DNA from: Cephalotrichum gorgonifer
Lineage: Eukaryota > Ascomycota > Sordariomycetes > Microascales > Microascaceae
Assembly (NCBI GenBank): GCA_900312665.1
Contig: ONZQ02000020.1
Coordinates: forward strand, 248,001-312,000
Reading direction: 5' to 3'
Length of the DNA: 64,000 bases
Notes under the pieces: generated by a model
The model's input: only the letters and a program-made list of their open reading frames with translations
What the model was told of the DNA's origin: nothing
The model's database searches: none
Shown here: piece after piece, positions 11,793 through 23,546 of the stretch
Layout: every line of letters starts with the position of its first letter
Position numbering within the stretch: the stretch's first letter is position 1
Program-made: the position numbers and the translations under genes

Positions 11793-13084
11793 TCAATCTG
11801 TGTAATATCCATCCTCCGATGCCCCAGGATCCGTGTGATATCCATCCTCCGATTCCTCAGAGGTTTCGAAATGTCCATAATCACCGGGATTGTCCTGCCA
11901 GATGTACTCGTCAACATCCTCGTAACAGTCAACCTCTAATTCATAATCACTCTCCTCCCCGACGGTCTCGAGGATTTCCGCCCACTTCCTGGAGGCCCAC
12001 CCGAGCTCAGACTCCTCAGGGTGATCCGCCCTCATCTAGTAGTCAACCCCCCAGCACCCCGCTCGATAACGATCAACATATCCTTATCCTTCCCGTCCCG
12101 GTACGTCGGCCTATCTTTCAGGGACTTCCCGAACCTGTCAGAGTTTGTAGGGAACACCTCCCCGTACGTGAGAGAAGTCCTCTGGGCGGGACGTTGATGA
12201 CCAGGCGGCGTGTACAGGTAGACGGCTACCGACGCGTTCGGGGAGACTCCGTCTCTGATCTTCATCCGCTTCGGCCATTTTGCGACCCGATAGTCCTCGT
12301 GGAGAGGCCTGCATTTGCAGGTAATCGGATGGTAGGCGGGTTTGATAGGAGCGATGATCAGGTGCAGTTCCTTCCAGCCATCTCCGCCACGCACAAGCTG
12401 ATCCCCGGTGTCGCAGAGCAATTCAAGGTGGTAGTGTGGAGGCGATAGTAGAGTGAGGCGATCTAGGCGCAGGCCGATAAGGAGGTCAAGCATCTCGCTG
12501 GTGGTGGTCTGCACAGTTGAGATGCGAAAGTCCGGGCCCAGATACTCGTTGAGCACTCGCACGAATCTGATCTTGGAGAGGGTTGCCGTCGGGACGGCGG
12601 TAAGCTTGAGCATGGCCCTCGGGGACTCGAAGTTGAACAGGACCTAGCTCAGCCAGGTATCTCCGACCTCCCGGTTGATTCGTCGGCATGTGCGCAGAAG
12701 ATCCAGGCTATTGCGTGCCGGCACGACTCGGACCAAACCAGATCCAAACCTTTCGGCTGCGCCATGAGATAGCCGGGTCGATCTGAAAAGATAGGCGTAA
12801 ATCTTGAGCCGCAGCTCTGTCGGTAGCCGCAGCAGCGGGCCTTGTTCGTCGAGGGAAGTTTCGAGAGTCGGCTCGAAGTCGTCATGGCCAAACACAGATT
12901 TGTACACCTTGGTTATATTTTCCAGTAGGGTTGCAACATATTCCATCAGAAGAGCAGCGGAACTCACAAGGAACACGAACATGAGAATCCACTGTCCAAG
13001 GTCCGAGGGCGACGCGGGGAATACATGGTGCATAGTGTATGGTGGTGAGAGGAGTATTGGGCTGGTTGAGAATTGCTGTGGCAT
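11793..13084 (-). pseudogene. 2EXR-type (F-box-like) gene with nonsense codon, probably degenerate
   Basis: Minus strand. From ATG 13084 the frame has a hydrophobic N-terminal helix (WILMFVFLVSSAALLM) and then LLRLPTELRLKIYAYLF, the 2EXR motif of fungal F-box-like proteins. It runs to INREVGDTWLS and meets TAG at 12646-12644. The same frame continues past the TAG as VLFNFESPRAML and stays open to 12032, so 12032-13084 is one frame of 351 codons with a single internal stop. The stop is one C-to-T change from CAG. An overlapping acidic frame, 12035-11793 (KWAEILETVGEESDYELEVD, repeated SEDGY.TD), may be a former C-terminal tail in another frame. Readthrough, a sequencing error or a short functional N-terminal product cannot be excluded. 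The role of the family is unclear. Confidence 0.7.
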
Positions 13085-14331
13085 GGATAAATGAGTATGC
13101 TGTGTTTGGAGAAGTTGGAAGATTTCGATGTGATGAGTGATTATGGTGGAAAGAATGTAGCTTAAATAGTCATACATGTTGGCCTTTTTCGGCCTCAACC
13201 AACTCGCATTCAACTGCCCTGAGAAGTATTGCTGGAGCAACAGAAGGTATGACTGGGGGGCTGTGTGGGAAGGTACGACTGGGACACATTCTCAGATGAG
13301 CCATAGTTATAAGCTAGACGGTACTTTTCACCCTACTCTCATTCACTGGAGCTTCCTTCACCCAGTTTAATGACATATTGTACATGCACATGCCAAGCAT
13401 GAAGATGCCGGAGCTCCTAACCCTCGATCACTAATGTGGAGGCTAATATGGCTGAGACTGGATTTCATTTGATTGTTGTCCTGTGAACCATCAAGCTATC
13501 CGAATGTACTCTATCCAGCTGGGGATATGGCAAATACTAATTTTCCTTTTGTAGGCCAAAATGGATAGGACTCCCCCTTTCTTGCTGGAGAACAAAGCGT
13601 GGAGCCTGGGGCATCTCTTTGTTGACCATGGTATTTACCACTCTGGCCCAGTATCCATCCTTATGAGATATTTCCCATTCCAGTTCGGGCTCTGTTTCAG
13701 TCCATCCCGCACAGCGGAAGCTGAGTACGGGTATATAGCTAACATATAAGAGCACCAGCACTTTTTCTTTGGGGCGGGTGGTCAAACAGAGTCAGGTACA
13801 GCTGTTGGCCGTTATATTGAGTGCATCTAAGCTATTGGGTCCTTAGCCGTATACAAGAGGCAACCACCCCGGCCAGGACATGGCAGGCACGACCGCATTC
13901 GACATTTGTAAAAGGACTTTCCTGTTCTACATGTACAATTTGATGTCCTACGGTCCAGAATTAGGCTCCGGCCTGAGGGCCAGGTATTGTCTATTCATCA
14001 ATTCCTTTTTCTTCTCTCTTTTCTTTCTAGAAAACACGCGAAAATCCGCTCCCTTTCCCACCCCCTCGCCAACCCAACCCTCAAAACAATTTACGCCGCG
14101 CAATCCTTCATCAGCAAGAGGAACAGATCTGCGGTTGCACAATATCTGTATCTGTGCGGTCTTCAAAGGAGGTCGCATGCACGGATTATAGGCTGTAGTC
14201 GTGCGGGTAAAACCAGTCTTGGCCCTATACTCACGCTTACCTCGTGATTATCACAACCGGGTTTGGCTAACGCCCACTTCTCAACAGAAAGACTTTTACT
14301 CTGACTCAACTTCACCTCGACACGGAACACG
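13085..14331. other. Intergenic, divergent promoter region
   Basis: This lies between the broken 2EXR gene (-) and the duplicated-domain secreted protein gene (+). Short open frames exist (one on the minus strand near 13537-13785 has protein-like composition but only a TTG start). None is supported as a gene. Confidence 0.5.
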
Positions 14332-15601
14332 ATGCGTTTCTTCTCCATCAGCCTCGCGCTCGCGCTCTCGCTCGTCATCTCGACCGCCCTTGCCCAAAGT
14401 CCGGGTCCGAACTGGCCCGGCTGCACCAGAACCTCGACGACGCACCACCCTGGCTGGGAGGTGCTTAATCTCCGCTATCAACCTCCCGAAAGCGGTTCCA
14501 TGGTTGCGTCTGCGGACATAGACCTGCAGAATGCGGCGGACGGCTCGCGAACCATTTGCCACCTGTCCAGCAACGTAACGGATGTGGACACGCAAGAGAA
14601 CCTCAGGCTCCTAAGCAAAAGGGATGGCAATTGCTTTACGGCATGGGCCGAGAAGTACTACTATGACGTGCAGGGGCCTGGAGAGCAACCGCAGGCGCAG
14701 GTCGAGATCGACGTTTGGACTGGTGCTCTTTCCATTGAGCAGACGTGGTCGTGTGACGACGCTGAGGCCATCGAAGGGTAAGTCGGCAATATCGCGCAAA
14801 CGATCAACGATTGATACTGTCAAGATTACATCGCGGACGTGCCTAACAACTATGGTTAGGATCCGGTACACTGCAAAGGCAGCACTCGGGTTTGAGCCAG
14901 AATGCTCCAGGGGACGGGAGGGAGAGCCAACTGCCTGCACCCCCGCCGGATTGTTCCAGATTGGCGAGCCCCTGCTCTCCGTAGGCCCGGCGGTAGTGAA
15001 GGGCGAATCCGCGTCTGATAACTTGACGATTTCCTTTCAAATCGACAAGCAGGAAGACTGTACCACGACGCCCTCGGACCTAAGGGGGTGGCAGATCCTA
15101 CAGATGAGCTACTGGCCCGCGGCCGAGCAGCCCGAGGGTTCACCGTACGAACCGGTGAGCCTTCGCATCGAGCTACGGAACCTGAACGACCAGTCGCGGA
15201 CGATATGCTACCTGGGAAGCGACGACTTTCGCGGCGCAGAAGACGAGGGGATTTCCCTGGGGAATAACGGCACGGAGCTGGGGGATGGGAATTACGAGAA
15301 TGGGTGCGTGACGGGGCGGTTTGACCTGGTGGGGTCGGAGGACGGGGAGGTTTCGCAGGCGTGGCGGTGGGGGCGTACCGCGAATGTGACGTTCGACACG
15401 AAGAGCTTCGATCTGGGGATATCGCAGTTCTGGGAGTGTGGTGGTGTTGAGGACGCGTTTTTCGGGTCTGCTGCTGGGCGGCTTGAGATGGTTTGCGAGG
15501 ATACTGGGAACTCGATGGTTCCCACCGTATGTGAACCTAAGGATGCGCTGTACAGTGAATCCGGCTCTCTGGCCCTAGTTGGAGACGTGGAATATGCTTG
15601 A
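14332..15601 (+). CDS. Secreted protein with two tandem diverged domains, unknown family
   Basis: Two exons, 14332-14777 and 14860-15601. The 82-nt GT-AG intron has a CTAAC branch site; 395 aa. The N-terminus is a clear signal peptide (FSISLALALSLVISTALA) with likely cleavage after residue 21. The mature protein contains two copies of one domain. Copy 1 begins GWEVLNLRY at about 41 and has SRTICHL at about 72. Copy 2 begins GWQILQMSY at about 225 and has SRTICYL at about 261. Each copy ends with a W- and C-containing segment (TWSCDDAE; FWECGGVED). The intron falls in the linker. Conserved cysteines and several N-glycosylation sequons fit an extracellular beta-rich protein. I recognise no named domain. 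It could be a surface or effector-like protein, but that is only inference. Confidence 0.87.
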
Positions 15602-16833
15602 AGAGGACGAAAGGATGCATCTTCGTGGTGGCGAGGTGTTTTCGAAGGCCGAAGGATATAGCATATCGAATGGGTTTAAGGGAGGGGAGGGTAGTGGCAG
15701 GCAGAAATCGAGAGGAAATTGAGATTATGAGTGCGTCTCCTTGAAGATACCCCACAAATGCTTGCGTGAGACGAGGGTGTGCATAGTTCCCCGTTTATTT
15801 GTCATCTGAGGAGCCGGGTGTTTGGAGCAGAAGTGACCGCAGGATGTTGCTTTCTGTGCTTGTCACCGCAGAAGACGTAGAGCACTATCTGAGACGGACC
15901 GTGGACCGTGCACTCCTGTCCCCAGGTGATAAAGATGGGCATCATTACCTTCCCTCATCCAGAGCCTTCAGAGATCCATAGGGGCTGTGCGTCGGGTGAC
16001 TCTGGCTATGAAATATAGTAACGTAAGACGCAACCAGCGAACTGCTAATGGGCCTGATTACTCTTGACACGTACGAGGTTATCGGCCTTCTCAAATCTCA
16101 TCGTTCACCCCAGTTTACTCTCCTCAGACACCGCCACTCAATGGTGACAGCCTCTCTCAGCTGCAGGTGCTATATTGCATCATAGACACAGGGCAGTATC
16201 GCGGCCACCCCATGGAAGCCAGTCAGTCTCTTTAGCCCGCAGCATCAGCTGAGAGTAACGTAGCAGCGGCTTGATCTCAAGTATTTATGTCCACATACTA
16301 TTTAGTAAGACTTCTAGACGAGCATGCTATGAGTCGAGTTGTTGGGACATTTTTTTGGGCTATATCATGTACGTTGTGGAATATGGCGCGATCTAAGCTA
16401 TGTAGTAGCCAAGAGAAGAAGCGATAGAGGGCCATCTTAGTCAGGTACTAGTACATGTCTAGATTATCATAGTTACTCGATATAAATCTCATGTAGGATG
16501 ACGATTCGACCATTAACATTGTTAGCTCCGTGAGGTTCTCTCCCGAGCGGGGAAGACTATCCTGAGAAGTAAATGCTCTCTAAATTAGGGAGGCCTAGGG
16601 CGTAGGAGGGAAATGAATCCAATTATTAGGAGCAGCGAGCTGAATCGAGAGTGACAGGGGTTGTTTAGAAAGAACGGCGCTAGAGGGAGGAGAAAGAGCT
16701 ACCGCTGTGACAGTCTGGATGAAGATCTGAACTTACAGCTCGATAAAGGGTAGTTTATGTTGGGTAGCATGGTTGTAGGTAGAGAATTGTCCACTATACC
16801 AAAAAGAGAAATAGCACTACTCCGACTTCCACT

Positions 16834-16858
16834 AATTAGGAGGGCCCCCCTCTTAATT
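16834..16858. repeat. Inverted repeat, 11-bp arms
   Basis: The left arm AATTAGGAGGG and the right arm CCCTCTTAATT are complementary with one G/A-type mismatch and are separated by three C. It could form a hairpin or mark a decayed element end. It lies in an AT-richer gene-free segment. Confidence 0.7.
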
Positions 16859-16969
16859 CACTCTGATAATGTAGTCAGGGAGAAGAACAACATGTAATGA
16901 CTCTATTCCCCTATCCAGCTTGGTTAGGTGAGAGGACAGTAGGTCACGAGACGAGACAGAGAGGTGCTG

Positions 16970-16991
16970 TGGCAGGTGTGCCCACCTGCCA
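16970..16991. repeat. Perfect inverted repeat, 9-bp arms
   Basis: TGGCAGGTG and CACCTGCCA are exact reverse complements with a 4-base spacer (TGCC). It could be a hairpin or a dyad protein-binding site. Nothing nearby shows which. Confidence 0.75.
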
Positions 16992-18912
16992 ACGATTGAC
17001 GGATCGTCCACGGAGATGCAAAGGCAGTAGTGGAGTGCACAGATATTGTGCTAAACTATACAAGGAAGTGCCGCTATTAAAACTGGAGGCGGAATTTCCC
17101 TTTACCCAACCCTAATAATACTAATACTGTTTACCCGCAAGTTTCAAGTGATCGGCGGCGTTCTGACGGCTGCCAAAGGCGCTGATCACCTCTCTCCAGC
17201 GGGGTATGCGCCGAGAGTGCACCGACGAACCTATCCTTACTGAGGTTTAAATCCGAGGCCCAGGCCAATTATGGGTGCCAGTTGTGTCGTTCCTTGGTTT
17301 TGATAGATTTGCATGTGTCGGCACCGGACGGACCGGGTATTTGCCATGTGGCAAGCAGGCAGTACCCGGCTTTAGCAGATTCCGAAAAAAAAAATTGTAC
17401 ATGACGAGTAGCTGCATAAAATCATGAGACAGAGAAAAACGTTACAAATCGCAACTGCTGATCTCTGGAGGCGTCCCATCCCCATTTATTTTTGCTACTA
17501 GTGCTGCCTCTAGCCTGTTTTACCCTAGATCCCCATCCACCGAAGATTGATAGAAGAAAGAAAAGAATGGGGGGGAAAACAAAAACTGTGATTGGAAGGA
17601 ACGAGTAGACACACCTGAGTATGATATCAGTCGCGCCGCCCGAATGCCACCATAAGCTTAGCTCACCTAAGCGGTCCAACGGATCCCCATCCGGCCCAGT
17701 TAAAATCCCAGCCACTTTGGAGGAGCGCATGTAAGGGCTTCAGGCTATCTTGGTTTTCCTGCAATAGCTTCTCTATCGAGTTAGGTGGCTAGGCCAGTAG
17801 CGACGGACCGTTGTGGAAGCTATCGTGGGACATTTGCATCCACGTGCCCGAGGAGGACGAGAGGACGAGATAAAGTATATACCCCGGATAAATGGATATT
17901 ATAAACTTCAATGTTCTCTTTCTTTCGGTCCGGTCCATCTGGCCGCCCAAGGACGATCTTCTTGCCAACTAATATTAAAGCCGAGATAATATGTCTGGAT
18001 GACAGGAGTTAATCCACGCTACCGGTCGTGAGATGAAGAACCACGCCGTTTCGACCTCCTCCAATCATGTCTTCTTCCCCAAAGCCGGGTTCCAAATCTG
18101 ACCCCGTTCAAACGCGGGGATGAGTCCGAACACGAGTAATTCCTGATATTTACTAATGCTGGACTACTCGCACGTAAAAGGGCCGGTATGTATTGGAATT
18201 GTGCTCGTATGAGCACTTGGCATGAAAGAAGAAAAAGATCGACCCGAGGTTTACTAGCACAAAGGGGAGCGAATCAGGTGGGGGCGGAGGATACCGCGCT
18301 TTTCTCAAGTTCACGCTAGCTGCCCCTGTAGAACCCACTTCGAGCGACAATCACTTCCCATTCATGACTGCCAGCGATCCGAACCTGTCCGGAGGCAGAG
18401 GCCCTGATTCGATGACGAGATGGGTTGGGCGGAGCGCAGAGGCGGAGTGCAATCCAAGTAAACAATGTCCAAAGCCCCTGGCAAGCACGAGATTCTAGAA
18501 ACACCGCGACGTGACGAGGTCTGAGCTTGCCGTCGATCGCTAAAACTTGCCACGGTTGAGATACTACCCGCAAAGACCCCAAGCTTCTTCGACCTAGCTA
18601 ATCGACGCTTACTCTATCGGGATCAAGAAAAAAAGAAAAAAATTCAAACTCGCCACCCCATCTGGATGCTAGAATGTGCTCGCTCACCAGCCCGCATCCA
18701 GGATTGTTTCGAATTCGGCACTAAACCACTCTGGGAAAGGGGGCTGACATGCTCACCAGTAGAGAAGGGCAGGTGGCTAAGATCCACCGATCCAGGGTAT
18801 CAAAGTGGAGCCTTTATGTGGATCGGCGCATGCATGCCATCCGATCCGACAATGATAGCACACAAGTTCAGTCCCCTTTGGGCTACTCGTTCGGAGTACG
18901 GGAGTACATACG

Positions 18913-18924
18913 TACTACGTAGTA
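18913..18924. promoter_or_regulatory. 12-bp palindrome TACTACGTAGTA
   Basis: A perfect palindrome preceded by TACATACG, about 530 bp upstream of the CFEM receptor start codon. Similar TACGTA-centred palindromes are familiar to me from promoters of filamentous fungi, but the binding factor is not known to me. Confidence 0.35.
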
Positions 18925-19100
18925 TCAGATCGACGATGGGAAAGTGGCAAGGGAGGGATACCTGCCACCCCCACCCTCAGCCGCCTCCGTCTGCTCCGGG
19001 AAGGGTCCTCGGGATATTTCCCCTTTCGTGGGGTTGGTTGCTCTGTGGAATGCCCACATTTTATTCCCGTCGGCATTGGCATTGCTTTACCTTTATTCTT

Positions 19101-19297
19101 NNNNNNNNNNNNNNNNNNNNNNNNNNNNNNNNNNNNNNNNNNNNNNNNNNNNNNNNNNNNNNNNNNNNNNNNNNNNNNNNNNNNNNNNNNNNNNNNNNNN
19201 NNNNNNNNNNNNNNNNNNNNNNNNNNNNNNNNNNNNNNNNNNNNNNNNNNNNNNNNNNNNNNNNNNNNNNNNNNNNNNNNNNNNNNNNNNNNNNNNN
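19101..19297. other. Assembly gap (197 N)
   Basis: A run of N with unknown content and possibly an estimated length. It is followed at once by a run of 16 C (19302-19317), a likely reason the assembly broke here. The gap is about 155 bp upstream of the CFEM receptor start codon, so part of that promoter is missing. Confidence 0.99.
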
Positions 19298-19451
19298 CCT
19301 ACCCCCCCCCCCCCCCCACCAGCAGCGCTGCCACTACCCCCGCCGCCTCGTCGCCTTCTTTGCATCATCGGGCGAAGCGACTTCGAACCATCACCAACCT
19401 GCGGAGTCACGCCCATATCCGTTCGAACGAACCCGATCCCGCCAGCCCAGC

Positions 19452-21088
19452 ATGAGGCACTGGCTCCTGGCAGGCCTAGCGCTCCTGAGCCTCGGCATCT
19501 CCCCAGCGGTGGCCCAGGCAGAGGAGCTTGCTAACGCCATCGCCTCCCTACCCGATTGTGCGGTACGCGAAGAACCCCCAGAATGGCACGACGGTGCAGC
19601 TCCAGAAGCGGGATAGATACTGACGGTGGAGGTCTCAGTCGAAATGTATTACATCTGCGGTCATCGATTCATCGTGCGCGCCGACCGATAAGGCCTGTAT
19701 CTGTGCGGACGAGGCCTTGCTCGATGTTGCCACGGTCTGCGTGAAGGGGGCCTGCACGATCAAGCAGGCACTACGTATGTAATGCATACAAGGGCCCCGT
19801 GTTGATGCGCCCCTCCCCCAGGGGAGTCCAGGGGCAACCCGTAACAAGACCTAACCTTAGATTCTCTCCAATAGATGCGAAGAATGTGACGATGACGCTT
19901 TGCGACGTCCCCATCCGGAACAAGACGAAGTCCCTTAACACGACGACCATCATCCTCAGCAGCATCGCGCTCGCCATCACGATATTCCGCCTCGTCTTCA
20001 AGTCATGGACGAGCATATCCTGGTCCCCGGACGACTGGGCCATCCTCGTGGCCATCATAGTCGGCGTCGCGAACAAGGTCGTCACGCTCGCCGGCGTCGG
20101 GACGCACGGCATAGGACAAGACATCTGGACGCTTCCGTTCGATACCGTTACCAAGTTCGCCCACTTCTTCTACTTCCAGGAGATCCTGTACTTCGCCGAG
20201 GTCGCCCTGCTCAAGGTATCCATCCTGCTCTTCTACCTCCGCATCTTCCCGACTCCAAACATCCGGCGGATACTATGGGCGACGCTGGTCTTGAACTGTA
20301 TGTTTGGGGTTACGTTTGTGATCCTTGCTATCTTCCAGTGCACACCTATCCACCTCTTCTGGACGAAATGGGACGGCGAACACGAAGGGCTCGGGAGATG
20401 CGTGAATTTGGACGCGCCTGCCTGGTCAAATGCCATCATAAGTATAGTATTCGATGTTTGGATGCTGGCGATCCCACTGAGTCAGCTGCACAGATTGCAG
20501 CTGCATTGGAAGCGGAAGCTAGGCGTAGGTCTGATGTTCATCGTTGGTGCCTTGTAAGTATACCCCTCCAACCCCCTCCTTCCCTATATGTGGGCCAACC
20601 CATCTAACGGAACGGCCTGTTTTAGCGTCACGATCGTGAGCATCCTGCGCCTGCAGTCGCTCGTAGAACTAGCAAAGTCTTACGACAACCCCACGTGGTA
20701 TAACGCGCCCGTCATCAAGTGGTCCGTCATCGAGATCAACGTCGGCCTCATCTGCGCATCCATGCCGACCCTCCGCCTCGCGCTGGCCAGGGCGTCCAAG
20801 GTCTTCAGGGAGACAACCATGGACAAGTCCCTCGGCGCGAGCTATCCTCTCGAGGGCGCCACGACGGGGCGGGGGAATATCAGTCGCGTGGTGGCGACAG
20901 CGGACAGGGAGAGGCATGTGGTACCCGCCGGAGGCGTGGCCTTCAGCAAGTCGTTTGAGGTGGAGTATACTCAGGCCGATGACTCTAGCATCATGCCTAT
21001 GAACGAGTTTACCGGGGGTGCGTCAGTTAGGACGTCCGGAAGCGACAAGTCTTCGTCCAGGGAAGATGTTAGAGAGGGTGGTAGATAG
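19452..21088 (+). CDS. CFEM-domain Pth11-like G-protein-coupled receptor
   Basis: Four exons, 19452-19562, 19639-19774, 19875-20553 and 20626-21088, give 462 aa with consistent phases (introns of 76, 100 and 72 nt). A signal peptide (WLLAGLALLSLGISPAVAQA) precedes a CFEM domain at about residues 30-92. Its eight cysteines are visible: LPDC, KC, SSC, ACIC (two), TVC, GAC and TLC. Seven hydrophobic segments follow, with the conserved fungal pattern WSPDDWAIL, FYFQEILYFAEVALLKVSILLFYLRIF, QCTPI..FW and a final segment through EINVGLICASMPTLR. The C-terminal tail is Ser/Thr-rich and cytosolic. This architecture is that of Pth11-class receptors, which sense surface or nutrient cues and feed cAMP/G-protein signalling in filamentous fungi. 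The ligand is unknown. Confidence 0.93.
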
Positions 21089-23546
21089 ACTTTGCGGACC
21101 TCAGTGGTCTTTATAATGACATATATATGTATATATACAATTGAATCGTTCAGACAAAACTTGGGCCTAGAAGCTGCCAGCTGAACTCACAGAAGGCAGA
21201 TGCTTTTGACGGGACGGACTCAACCCATAGGACTTGAGCTTATGCCACTGTCAGAGAGGACGGAAGTAAGGCACATAGGGTAGCTTGTGGAGGTGTAATA
21301 TGCCATGTTAGGGTTGAGAGGATCCAGTGGTGTAATGTTCTGCACAGGGAGCCGTCGCATAGATACGGGTAGTCGGGGAAAGTGCGCTCAGCTTGACTTC
21401 AAAACCGATAGAAAGCAAGGACCAATCTGTCGAGATTATGCTCAGCGCCAGCTGCCATCAGGCCGTTCTCGAGATGTCTGTTGTACACTCCTGTTGTTCT
21501 TGTCGGCAATAGCAACCACATGAGGCCGCTAAGAGCGGAAGGGTAGCCGTCGTGAGAGGTAGGTCGCTTACACTAGCCCGGATATCATATCATGCATTTG
21601 GGCCCTTGGCTATCGCGGTGTTCTTGGCCACATCGTGAACGCGAGCTCCAGCCTTCTAAGCCCGGGACGGACACATCCATTCGAACCAAAGGGAAGAGGT
21701 GGCTGTCGGCATTTCCCAGCGGGGCAAGCTTTGGATATACAGGAACTCCAGCCATCGCAGGTTTCTCTGACCAGCCATCATTCACCACACGGTCCGCTGT
21801 TGTAGGATCATGGGACGAGAAGGAATTCAAATTTCGCCGTCGTTCAAACTTCTATCCTGCCCCGTAGGCAACCTTCACCAATTTGCCTGTTCATTGCCCT
21901 TCTGCATCCGAGCCCGCAGGCATGAGGGCGTACGCTGGACACATGAATATGATCATGCCCACTTTTCGATAATCGGGAATATCTGGATTGCGGTCGCGCC
22001 AGATGATGCGGATGAGCTTGTACTTGAGATTCACTAGGGCGGGGTCATGCCTTGAGCCGGCAAAGTCTCATTTAGATGTGTGAAAAGGTGCTTATTCTTC
22101 CGCAGCTGATGGAACTCCTGGAGCTTTGGCGCCTTTGGGTCGAGAAATATCCCTCCGATAGCCAGGACGAATAGGGAGCTGGTTTTGAAGCTGTAGCTTT
22201 CTAGTTCTGTCTAAGGTTCCGCATCATGTCGACGACCCGTTGCTTCCCATATCCGTCCCAGCTCTGCATATTCACCTTGGTGCCAAACAACGCCTGAGGG
22301 CCTTTTCGCCCTTCCACCCTCTCTGAGTGGAGCCGATCTTTGCGGCTTGTACAGCACTTTCGAGGCGGCATTCAACCCGTTTCTTCGAGAAGCACATCTT
22401 CAACTATACAATCCCCATACACAGACTCTGGGCCTCGGAAGTACGCCTACACGACCGATCTGGCGACCCCCGATGCTGTGTCCAGCAGACTCTTCATGGT
22501 CCCTGTTTTGGGCTCACGGCGATAACAAAACGACATTCATACTGGACTACAAGACGATTGCAACGAGGGTTGGCCTTGTGTCCAAGCTCGCGATCGAGAT
22601 TTTGCCACGACGGGGGCTTGGCTATTTATTCACCAATGGCGCATAATACTCAACATCGATCGCTTTGTATTAACAAAACTCGAATGCTGTTGTCAGATTG
22701 GTCATATATAAGCGCGTCCATCAGAAATAATCGCCACACTAATAATAGATGGATAGAGACCCTTGCTTTTGAGTGGAGGCGATTAATTCTTCCGTGATGG
22801 AGATCGACATCCCCGCCCGCACGGAACAGAGTGCAGATCAATATATCCTCGACCTTGGCAACCAAGAATTCCCCGGCCGCGACAAAGCTTAAATTGACAA
22901 CATTTTAGGACGTGGTATTGTGCAAAGTGAATGCCACTGACGGGGGGTCTAGGTCATTCAAAAGCGCTGCATGTGCTGATAGAGTGATTTATCGTCCGAC
23001 ATAAAGCGGCACAACCTCTGCATTGAGCCACCTGGGTCCACCCATAGGGCCGAAAGTGGGGGCCATAACGGGATGGTCTCACCTAGTTGTGTCACGGAGG
23101 ATGAGATAACACTTAATTACAACCTCAATAAACGTGTCTTTGAAGACCCGAAGTCAGAAACGGCGTCCGTAGGAATGAGGGAGCATGGGGTGGTAATGGA
23201 GGTATAGCCAGAGATGCAAAAAGACGACCCTGAGTAAAATGGAATTTCAAGAATCTACTATTACATCGCTAGCACGGCATGTGGCTATAAAGCGTATAGG
23301 CAGAATTAGGGACATCTCCACAACAAAACATTTCTGGGTGTAAGAACCAATAGGGAATGCCGTGATATGGTGGTATCAATGACATTATATATTATCTTGT
23401 AGGTCCTAACAGTATATACATCGCCGCAATACTTCGTAGACCCGCTCCATGAAAGTTAAATTAACTCGACGGACTTGCGTGCCCGTCAACCGAACACCTG
23501 CAAAAGAGCTAAAGACATCAAAAACGTAGGGCCAGAAAGCCTACGC
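21089..23546. other. Gene-free interval with possible coding remnants
   Basis: No intact gene is supported. Minus-strand segments near 22320-21893 give protein-like strings in different frames (PQALFGTKVNMQSWDGYGK; FKTSSLFVLAIGGIFLDPK; YKLIRIIWRDRNPDIPDYRK) broken by stops, and a + strand frame of 100 codons (22347-22646) lacks an ATG. These may be remnants of a decayed gene. A (TA)-rich stretch near 21119-21136 probably belongs to the 3' UTR of the CFEM receptor. Confidence 0.4.

Larger units (their letters stand above)
15602..19100. other. Gene-free interval, partly AT-richer, with hairpins
   Basis: About 3.5 kb with no supported gene. By eye, 16.0-17.1 kb is richer in A+T and stop codons than the genes on either side and contains two strong inverted repeats (16834-16858 and 16970-16991). 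A perfect 12-bp palindrome lies at 18913-18924. Decayed repeat DNA is possible but no transposase or reverse-transcriptase remnant was recognised. Confidence 0.5.

Noticed and set aside
18666..19616. 316-codon + strand ORF spanning the N gap
   Set aside because: It reads through 197 unknown bases and ends in the first intron of the CFEM receptor; the real gene starts at 19452.
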